Shown piece by piece: positions 47,501-59,500 of a stretch of 64,000 nt of DNA. Every line of letters starts with the position of its first letter. Position 1 is the stretch's first letter. A program made the translations under genes and the position numbers. The notes under the pieces were generated by a model that saw only the letters and a program-made list of their open reading frames with translations, searched no databases and was not told where the DNA came from. Where the stretch lies: positions 14,478,441 through 14,542,440 of the forward strand of contig NC_134838.1 of assembly GCF_965363235.1 (NCBI RefSeq), written 5' to 3'. This DNA comes from Mytilus galloprovincialis (lineage: Eukaryota > Mollusca > Bivalvia > Mytilida > Mytilidae).

Positions 47501-50500
47501 TTTCGTTTGTTGTTTTTTGTCAACAATGGCCATGTGTTGACAGCTTGGGTGTCCATTGAACCTTGTTGTTTTGATTAAAATTAGTATGGTATTGATTGCT
47601 TCTTTATTGTTTGAATTGGCATTATGGATTTTAATTAATCTTAAAAATGTATGCATGAAAGGTCACCCAAGCCATAAAACTGCCATTGTTTACCTTGATT
47701 ATGACCTACTTACCTGTACCCACGTGTGAAAACTGTTCACCGATAAGTCAGAAAAAAATTAATTAAATCAATCTTAAGAATTTTATTGTTGTCTATAAAA
47801 TAAAAGTTGAAGTTCTGAAAGTAACAAACATTTTTCAATTTTAATTTGGATAAATACCACATACAAAACCATTTACTTTTTGCAAGTCATTGTCTATTTT
47901 TAAATGAAAGTGATATGAGCCATGAAAAGGGGAATTCAAAAAAGATGGCAATAAATAAATGTCTTAACAGATTAAATTATAAAAATTAGTATTCTTTTTT
48001 TTTTTATTTAAACATCCAATAATATTCCGTAAAGATATTTCATTTTGAAACACAATAAAACGACAAACAGTTACTCCTCAATATTATATCCTGTATGGTA
48101 CCTCTTTTCAAACACGATTATCTCTCTTTGTTTATGAAACACTTTAAAGTGTCGATTTAAGCACATGCATCGTCATTAAAAGAAACTTGGAATATTGTCA
48201 AGACACACAATCACTTTCTTTATTATTTCATTAGAAAATTTTATATTAAAACACATTAAATCAACTAACAACTACGTATTTATGATAAATACACAATTAA
48301 TATCCTGTATGGACACAGTTATCTTTCTTTGTTTATGAAATGAACACTAACACATGGTTATCAACTTCCTGTAAACCAACAATGATTGAATGAAATAAAA
48401 AACAAACGATAAAGTAAATATATTTATTTATTCATAACAAAATATGCCACATTAACAATTTATCAAGTCACTGCAAGCACTTGACAATCTGACTGTCTCC
48501 AGAAAACAAATCCAGATATTTTTTTTTCACGGTCGTCCTGAAAACAGAAAATAATACGTACATAACACGCACCCGAGTATAACACGCAGGGACAAAGACA
48601 GAGAAAAAAACCTGCGGCTTATTTAACGATTTTTACGGTACTGTGGATTCATTTTATTTTCATGGATTGAAGACCACCTGCATTTTCATGGATATTTGAT
48701 TTGGTGGTTTTGTCAATTTGTGCACACAACACCATAAAAAAATTGTTATTCGTTGAACATTTGAATTCATGGTTCACTTGTACCAACGAAACCCCGAAAA
48801 ATTGGTATCCAACGAATAATAATGAATCCACAGTAATGACACATTTTTAAATCATTTTTTTGTTGGGTCTCATGAAACAACTGTTGAATTATGTTCCCAC
48901 TACACAGCTTTAAAAGATATTTATAATTATTGCTATTTTATGCATTTTTCCTTTGATCTTTTTTTGTGATAATTTTTCATATCATGCTACTTGCTTGAGA
49001 TGGAAAATTATTGCTAGAAACTAAGGAGGCACGTGGCGTTGCTAATAAAATATACATGAAGATGTCAACATCGTCATAGGTAAAATAGTGATAAACAGAT
49101 TATCATTGGTCATCTCCAACTCAAATTGCTTTTCATGCTTTCGCCATACCGGCTCATGCAAGAAAATCAATCTCGTTGAGATGATCAATGATAATCTATA
49201 AATATATATCTACCTGTCTCTCTGGTAATCAGTTCCTTTAGAAAGCATACAACTATGTCAATTTATTTTCAGACAATTTCAAATTGTAGAATAATTCTTA
49301 ACGATTGTTCCAGAATTTAAGCATGAGAGAATGGGAGACCCATATTATATTGGTTATTCTCATCGGAAGTTGTCTAATGCTTAGTCCGTTGCTGTGTGTG
49401 TGTTACATTTTAATGTTGTGTCGTTGTTCTCCTCTAATATTTAATGCGTTTCCCTCAGTTTTAGTTTGTTACCCCGATTTTGTTTTTTGTCCATAGATTT
49501 ATGAGTTTTGAACAGTGGTATACTACTGTTGCCTTTATTTATTGAAGTTTTCATTTTAATGATAATTTTCTTCTGAGGAAATTGCTACCATCCACAATTA
49601 TTCAATTTGTGTGCCTACCATCCCTCTATTAAGATGAATAATGGAATAGCCCAAAGAATGTTTGATACAAATGTCAACAATCAGTACACATTCCTGAGAT
49701 ATTTAATATGGTGGATTCATTAATTTTTGTTGATTTAAAAGAGAATTGTATTTTTATTATTTCATTAAGTGGTTTTGCCAAAGTCTGTATACATACCAAT
49801 AGAAAATGTGTACTATGTTAATAATTTAAATTTCTGGTCTACCTATACAAAGGAAATCCAAAAAAATGGTATTTAATGAAAATAATGAATCCACATTATC
49901 AAAAAAAGGTCACACTAAAACTAAGAGTCAGATAATGATGATAACAACACAATACAAATCAGTCTAACAAAACTGTAATCAAACTTTAAACAATTTTGTA
50001 ACATAACAAAAACTAATTTATCAACAATATGTTTAACATTGTGGTAACTTTTAATACCGTGCTACAGGGGTCTTTCTGTGAAAAGACAAAAACATTCCAT
50101 CATTTGTTATACAGCAAGTTCTCAGCCATGAAACCAATATTAATCACAAACTTGGAAGCAATTTTTAAAATACTGGCATTATAGAATATAAGTGATCTGT
50201 GAAAAATTTGTTTAACAGTATTATCAATTAAACTACTCTGGGCATTTTTTCTCTCATATTTATATACAATTGTATACCTTTCATCAACATTAACCTTTGC
50301 ACAATTATCCTTACCTATTATCAACGACACCCTTTGGACATTTTTTACAGCCTACAGCACCACCATCTAGTGAATTTGTTATTTTGATACTGTACATTCT
50401 AGCAAGGTCATTTTCAGCCACATGTCCATTGGTAAGATGTCCAATATAGGAGCGTTGGAAAGCCCAGGAGAATGTCATGGGACCTGATTTAGATACATCA

Positions 50501-53500
50501 AACCTGCAATAAAGAATCTGCATTAAGTAACTTTTATCCATATATTTAGAAGTATTAATGAAAAAAAAAGTTAAAATTATCTATTAATTCTGAAGAATGT
50601 AGCTAAGAATAGAAATCTCCTTATTTTTTTTACAGTTAATCCTGTAAACATGAAAGATTTTTAAAATGTTGATAAGATGGATACAGCTGTGACATTATAA
50701 ATATACTTGCATGGATTTTTGAGAAATGGAAAAATTCCAAAACTCAATATATTCCTTGATGAATGTATACACATGACAAACCTATACAGTTCACATCTAA
50801 TAAATGCATAAAACAAAACAGAAATAAGACAAGTAGCCAAAACAGATAAATTTAAGCAAAACTGTAAAATACTTACGAAAAGTGTGTTTTTCCCTTAGTA
50901 CCTGACCACTCTTTTTTAACATCACTATGACCATCATATTCCTATAAAAAAATCAAAATTGTTTAAATTTACACAACTATATATGTTTCAAGCCACCACT
51001 TACTTACACATATTATGGGTTAGACACTGTTAGACAATGATGATGGCTGGCTTTTTAAGGTTAAGTGGCAGGTTAATTGCATAATCGGGATGAGAACATA
51101 TTAATGTGATATCAATATGAAATATGCTTCTACTAGACAACTGAATTGCTTGTAATCAAAGTCCACTGGAAGACATGTCATCTTACCCGGACACATTACT
51201 CAGACCAAGAACAGACCAGTGAAGTAACAAATATCAATAGTTAAAGAGTACTAGAACATTTCCCTTAATATTCTATGTAAAATATGTGTTCAAAATAAAA
51301 TATAATTATCTTTCCTATGAGCCCTATTTTTGTCTGCTAGGAGCAGGAAACAAATATGTAAATTTTTTTGGGATAGGACCGCCTAAGTAATAAAACAAGA
51401 ATGTGTCCATAGTACACAGATGCCCCCTCTCACTATCATTTTCTATGTTTAGTTGACCTTGAAATTGGGGTCAAAACTCTATTTTGACATTATAATTAGA
51501 AAGATCATATCTTAGGGAACATGTGTATTAAATTTCAAGGTGATTGGACGACAACTTCATTGAAAACTTCCTTGACCAAAACTTCAACATGAAGCAGGAC
51601 AGAGGGACGAACAAATGAACAGATGCACAGACCAGGAAACATGATGCCCATAAATGGGGCATAAAAATAATCTAACAATATAATAAGCTTACTACAAGAA
51701 AAACAAATTCACATCTTCCAGTGCACTGGGTAGAAAATTCAAATGAAATAGTTCCAACAATCTGTCTGTGGTCCTTTGATTCAGCAGTTCTAAATCCTGA
51801 GACTGTCTGCATCAGCAATAGATAAGCATCCTCACTGCGACCAAAATGTGTAACAAGGTGGTCTCCCATTGGCACCCAGCTGGAGTTGTACTTACATGTA
51901 TCATCTATAAAAAACAAACAGTCCTTTGTTATAGTAATACTATTAAAAACATATTTAACTCTTTTTTCAAATTAAATTTATTCACCTGCAGACATTACAG
52001 TTTAGAAATTATAATGTGCAGAAAAAACCAGAATGTACCCATTGTCATGCTTAGAATATATATTTCCCTTTCATCATCAAAAGTAAAAGAAAACAGAAAG
52101 TGAATGTCTGGCAGATCCAAAAAGTGCACAAACTTTAAAAAACGGTTGAGCTACTGATCAGATCTGTTCTTTCATATCTTTTATTTTTTTAAAGGGACAA
52201 CCTTTCTAATTTTTGCTCCACAATCTGATTATTTTCATAAAATGTCCCAAAATTGGGGTATCTTTCTACCACAAACAGAAACAAGTTTTACATGCAAAAC
52301 ACATTATGTGTATAAATAAACTAATTAGTTTTCTCATTTGAATAAATCACATTTTTAATGTAGGTGCCTCTTAGATGACTATACAGTATGGATTTTTCTC
52401 ATTGACAAATGCAGTACAGCGGCCCATAATTGCTTAAATCCACTACATTTTGTCTCTATTGGATAGTTACCACACTGGCAATCATACCACATCTCATTGT
52501 TTTTATATACATTGTAAATTTTTGGTAGTGACATTACAGCTTATTATAAAACCTTACCAGAAAAAAGTATACATTCAGATGACATGTTGTTTGGCATTGT
52601 ATTAAACCAATTCATTTCTAGGTTAAAGTCAGGTGAAGTAGAGGCAGGACATTTCTGACATGGTGTTTTTCCATCCGACATCTGATCATCTGGACAATAC
52701 TGACATCCAGCAGTCTTAGATAGAAACATTCCAGGGTTACAAGGTGGACAGTCTTCAGCATCAGTTTTACCAGGCAGTTGAATGGACTCTGGTACATCTT
52801 TACGACATATTTGTGGTTGTATCCACTCAAATGATTTCTGGGTCTGTCAACATTATATATTTTTTAAAAATTTGCACTTAATCTAAATTAATCATTTACT
52901 TTAATATTCAGATTTTAGTTTGATCTCACAGATTTACAATTAGTCAGTTAATCCAGTTTATCCAAATAAAATACACAGCTATGCATTTTACATTTTAACA
53001 GGAACACAACAATTAATTAGCTGGTGTCATGAAGACAGACAGGCTGACAGAAGGATAATGGTAAACGTTAATACTAACAGGATAATTATCGTAATTCATC
53101 TCAAAAAGAAGGCTGTACGGTGACCTATGACCTATAGCTGTTCATTTCTGTATTATTTGGTCTCTTACAGAGAGTTATCTCATTGGCAATCATACCACAT
53201 CTTCTTTTTTTATATATCAATAATTTATTTAATGATTACACATCACCTTTCCATTGACACATGGTAACTGGATCTGATAGTAGTCATCCTTAGTACATGG
53301 GGGTCTCTGGGTACAAACACCAGCGCCTTCATCTATAAATAGAAACATTCAGTATTTCTTCATTGAATACTTTTTAATTGAATGCAGGTTCCCTATTACA
53401 TAATATTTATCCTGCAATCTTCAATTTTGTATACATGTAATCTATATGCAATATTCCTCCTGGTAACAATCGGTCATTTGTTCATAATTTTTATATGATT

Positions 53501-56500
53501 TGCAAATCTATAAATACTTGAACAGGATTCGTCTATAACACTTTTTCCCTTGGTTTACACTTCAATAAACCATGTTTCCGAAACTACTTTCAATGTGATC
53601 TATTCATGCGCAATACAAATACATAAAGGGATCCCAGGATTTTCAGCAAATTGAGATTGAAAAATAATAGCAGACTTGTTTCTATTTCAATGCGTGTATA
53701 ACAGAAAAGAAATAATGCATTAAAGAATGGCAAATGCATCAAGTTTAGATTCGTATAAAATTCTGGGAAATTTCACGAATAATTTGGCGAATTTACGTCA
53801 TGACAAAACACGACGTCATACAATTGAAAAACCGAAAGATTATTTCGTTACTTGTACGCTTCAAATTCAGATTATATCTAATTAAAATGAAGTTTTTGAG
53901 GTAGGTGCCGTTTCATTTTAGATTATGTTGCATTTATCGGACACTTATGGTTTTTAGAAAGTCAAGATGGCGGCGTACTCCTCAGTAACATGCTATTCTG
54001 CTTTTGATGTTAAATATAGTAGCCATCAAACAAAAACTGTTAATTGATAATCGCGTATGTTTGGCTGAAGAATTATAAGGATTTAACACATTTTTTCTAC
54101 AGGTTAATATTGATGTGTAAACCAGGTCTCTAACTTACAAACTTGACATAAAAGTCGTTCGGACTTTGCATACATTAGGTGAAATAATTATATGGCTGCA
54201 AAAAGGGATTGTGCATTAGAAGCTAACACACACATCTTTAAAGTCCCACGACTTTCCTTTTCAGATTGAAAAATAGTAGTTATCTCTCACTATAATTAAA
54301 TGTATTGTGAACCATGGTAAAACAGTGGATTACAAATCAGAGAAGTATTATACACTAAAGATTGCTTTGATTTAAACCACTTTTTTCTTTTCTTTTTTAA
54401 CAGACCAAATTGGAGAAAGGATTAAATGTATTGAAATGGAGAGTAGTTGGAATTCAGACTTTTATTCAGTTTGTGAGTTAATCGCCCCAGTTTACACATC
54501 AATAACCTCTAGAATAAATCTGTTTAATCCTATAATATGGAGTCTCTTTCTCATATTAAGTGGTTTATTCACAATAACCTAAAGCACTGTTCATTTGTTT
54601 TGTGTGTGATTTTTGTTGATGTTGTACATTAACTGACTTTGTGTCCTGGATGGAGACTCCATATCCTATGTTTTTCTATTATATTTACTTTAACATCCAT
54701 AAGCAGCATCATAATATCTTATATACTTACATGAATATTCAGTAGCCGGGTTACATGGTTTACACATATCTGCTCCTGGTTTGGAAAAGGTGTCAGGTTT
54801 ACAAGGTGTACATATTTCAGAACCTTCACTGCTGTACGTCCCACTTTTACATGGTGCACATACTGAGGTAAAACCCACACCTACAATATCAAAAACAGTT
54901 ACTTATCCATTTTATATTTAAGAAATAATTCATCAGCGAAGGGTAAAATATCAGCATAAAGGGACAACCCGTGGTAAAATCACGATATATTCAAGCCCCC
55001 ATGAATTATTTTGATTCTAATAAGACAAATACGGCAATTCTTTTGGATCGAGGCGCCTGAGGTGGAGGTAAATATACACACTATTAAATTGGCGTAAAAG
55101 AACAGAACAAACTGAATTAGTGACATGCTTAAACTATTAACAATAACGTATCTAGATAGTTTTGAATGAATTTAAATGATAATTTACTTATATGTCTTAA
55201 ATGTTAAATATGGCTTATACCACATTTTAGCATCGTTTGTTTAAGTTTTCTTGTGATTATTTTCGTTTTACAAGCGTGTATTTTCCCGTAAAATGCTTAT
55301 ATTCCTACGTCATCTTTCTATGACATTGGGTATCTCATTCATAAACCAGGTGCTCCGCAGGGCGCAGCTTTATACGACCGCAGAGGTCGAACCCTGAACA
55401 GTTGGGGCAAGTATGGACAAAACATTCAAGCGTGATACAGCTCTGAATTTGGATTGTGATCAAATTTTGACATTACCGGTACATGGTTTTTTTTTACACA
55501 AAAGAAATGTCAAGATTTTACAAATCAATTAAAGATTTCTTCTTCAAACTTTTTAAATCTAAAATTAAATAGTTGACACAGCATAGGTTTCTGACACAGA
55601 ATGAATGTGGTCTAATGAACTTAAAAGGTTTTTTTTGCCTTTGAGCAATTCACTATGCTGTTGAATATTAATCCTCTCAAAAAAATGTTTGAAGAAATTT
55701 TCTTTTTATTTATGAAATCTGAAATGAGAAAAAATTTAACCCCCCCCCCCTTTTTTCACATCCCCGTTTCCCTTTTTCCAAAACTGATATCAATTCAAAT
55801 TTCTAATGGAGTTTGCAACAATAACTACTCTTTTAAATACATCATAAAATATTAAAATGTAAAATAAAGTGCTTGTTATCACTGAATGGTAAAGATTGGT
55901 TGGTAGTAAAAGTGAATATACATTCTTTATTGTATAAAACAATAAAAAAAAACTTCATCAGCAACATTTTATATTGGCAAATTTCCAATGAAGTTATTTA
56001 CATAAAGTTATTGGCAAATAAAAATAGAAAATGACATCATAGTCATGTCTGGCAAATGTCCAACATACATTATCTAAAAACATTTTAGATAAGATAAGGA
56101 AAAAAAGCTTCATCAGCAACATTTTATATTGGCAAATTTCCAATGAAGTTATTTACATAAAGTTATTGGCAAATAAAAATAGAAAATGACATCATAGTCA
56201 TGTCTGGCAAATTTCCAACATATATTATCAACTACTATTCTATACAAAGAAAGATAACTCCAATTGAAAATTAATTGCTATTGCACAATATTGTGCAATT
56301 AGATATTTCTTGCTATTGTGCAATACTGTGCAATTGAAAATGTCTTGCTATTGCACAATACTTAATATGGAATCCTGATTTGGACCAACTTGAAAACTGG
56401 GCCCATAATCAAAAATCAAAGTACATATTTAGATAAAGCATATCAAATAAGCCCAAGAATTTAATTTTTGTTAAAATCAAACTTAGTTTAATTTTGGACC

Positions 56501-59500
56501 CTTTGGACCTTAATGTAGACCAATTTGAAAACTGGACCAAAAATTAAGAATCTACATACACAGTTAGATTTGGCATATCAAAGAACCCATTTATTCAATT
56601 TTTGATGAAATCAAACAAAGTTTAATTTTGGACCCCCATTTGGACCAACTTGAAAACTAGGCCAATAATTAAAAATCTAAGTACAATTTTAAATTCAGCA
56701 TATCAAAGAACCCCAAGGATTCAATTTTTGTTAAAATCAAACTAAGTTTAATTTTGGACCCTTTGGACCTTAATGTAGACCAATTTGAAAACTGGACCAA
56801 AAATTAAGAATCTACATACATAGTTAGATTCGGCATATCAAAGAACCCCAATTATTCAATTTTTGATGAAATCACACAAAGTTCAATTTTGGACCCTTTG
56901 GGCCCCTTATTCCTAAACTGTTAATAATGCTTATTTGGGCCCCTTTTTGGCCCCTAATTCATAAACTGTTGTGACCTCAACTCCAAAAATCAATCCGAAC
57001 CTTCCTTTTGTGGTCATAAACCTTGTGTTAAAATTTCATTGATTTCTATTTACTTATACTAAAGTTATTGTGCGAAAACCAAGAATAATGCTTATTTGGG
57101 CCCTTTTTTGGCCCTTAATTCCTAAACTGTTGGAACCAAAACTACCAAAATCAATCCCAACCTTCCTTTTGTGGTCATAGACCTTGTGTCAAAATTTCAT
57201 AGATTTCTATTCACTTAAACTAAAGTTATAGTGCGAAAACCAAGAAAATGCTTATTTGGGCCCATTTTGGCCCCTAATTCCTAAAATGTTGGGACCAAAA
57301 CTCCCAAAATCAATCCCAACCTTCCTTTTGTGGTCATAAACCTTGTGTTAAAATTTCATTGATTTCTATTCACTTTTACTAAAGTTAGAGTGCGAAAACT
57401 AAAAGTATTCGGACGACGACGACGACGACGCCAACGTGATAGCAATATACGACCAAAAAATTAAAATTTTTGCGGTCGTATAAAAAGCATATGACGTGGG
57501 AGTAGGATCGAAACAGCCCAGGAAATATATTCATATTTTACCACGGGTATGTTCTCAAAGCGTTTGAAGGACGTCATGTTAGAATTTGTATTATCTATAT
57601 TAGTTCAATATATTCTATATACTGTGGATTCATTATTATTTGTTACATACCAACCTTTGTGGATTTCGTGGATACAGTTGAACTGCAAAATTAAATGTTT
57701 ATCAAAAACTATTTTTCTATTTTCACTAATTTTTTTATCTGAATGCAGACTCCGGCAAAACCACAAAATTCAATATCCATGAACATGCAAATTTTCGTTA
57801 AAGTAATCCACAAAAATAAATGAATCCACAGTAACTAGAAACAAAGAAGATGTCACAATAATAAACATTCACATTTCAATATGGAAGTAAAATATGAACA
57901 AAAGGAGCTAGACATATAACTATGACACTTAAAATGTATACTAAATGTGGAACATAATCAGCAATCTATGTCTGTCATAACCTTGATCAATATCCTGGAA
58001 TGGTCTTAAAAACGATAATTTAATTACATTTTCTATACAAATAATCTTTCCACCATTATAATGCACAATATAGCTGTAACTATCACAACCTTCCTGAAAT
58101 GGTGTGAGTATATTGACTCACCTACAAATGACACATGCTCAGACGGACAAATGGATGACCAGACAATAACTTAATTCTATTTCCTGGTCTCCTACATCAT
58201 GTTAGTTTACCTGTAACTTCAATTTTTCTAATCAGTACAGGTGCAACTGTTTTTTTACTTCTGTCTGAACCTATACCCACTACTCTCCATTTCAATACAT
58301 TTAAGCCTTTCTCCAATTTGGTCTGTTAAAAAAGAAATAAAAGTAGATTAAATCAAGGCAATCCTGAGTCTATAATACTTGTCAAATCTACTGTAATACC
58401 AAAGTTATTAATACTTATAAGCAAAAGCATAGATGACTTCTAATTCTTAACTAAAAACGAAAAGTCATGTGACTTTAAAGATGTGTGTGTTAGCTTCTAA
58501 TGCACAATCCCTTTTTGCTGCAATATATATCAAACTGTTTCGCCTAATGTATGCATAGCTACATGGCATGTCCATTTAATCACCAAAGTTTCATGAAATT
58601 CTATTGCATGGATTCAGAGGAGTTGGATTGACAAGAACAGGACTGACAGACAGGTAAAAAAACATTATACCCTTTTAATTAATGTTCAAAGCTTTTCATG
58701 TTAATAAATGGACACAGTTTGACAGCTGCCGGCTGGCATACATCCCAAAACCACTTACCAATTTTTATTTCAAAAATCAGGTTAATAAACTTTTTTGCTG
58801 TTACTTACACCAATGTGTCCCCAAGCTCCACTTTTAGTTTTTGATGGCCACTGATTCTTGTGTGAATGATCTAAATCAGATTCACATTGGTCGTTTTGAA
58901 TCTAAAAAAAGAAGCAATTAATTCATACAGATTTTTAAATGCAATAGAATTTTAAGTGTAAAAACTGTTCCAAGAGTGGATGATATGCCTTTTCCTGGCA
59001 ATCATTATAAAAAGGTTTGGTGAGTGAAAATTGTCAACCAAAAGTACAGACAATCAAACAAATATTTTCAATAACATGGAAAAAATGAATAAATTGCTAA
59101 AAGCAAACTTTGAGTCATGTCATGTGATTGACTTCTGCTGTTTTAATTATCTTACTAAATTTCATACTGCTTACAAATAAGAATGTGGCAGCTGAAATTG
59201 TTTAATGATTTTGCTTATTCATATTGCAATACACATTTCAGGCACACTTAAGCAGAAAACCTAACATTGAAAATTGGTAATTAATTGAAAGTCATTGGAC
59301 CATGATCTGAGGGGCAGGTCCCTGAATTAGTCTTCAAACTGATACATTTGTATGTACTGATAGTAATGCAACTTTCTAGAAAATATCATTGATCTTTTAC
59401 AAATAGTACCTATCAAACTGACTTAAACAGAATTTGTTTTTGTTGTGGCCACTACTTGTGAAGCAGATTTCAAAGCAGAAACTGCATACTCCATGTGGGA

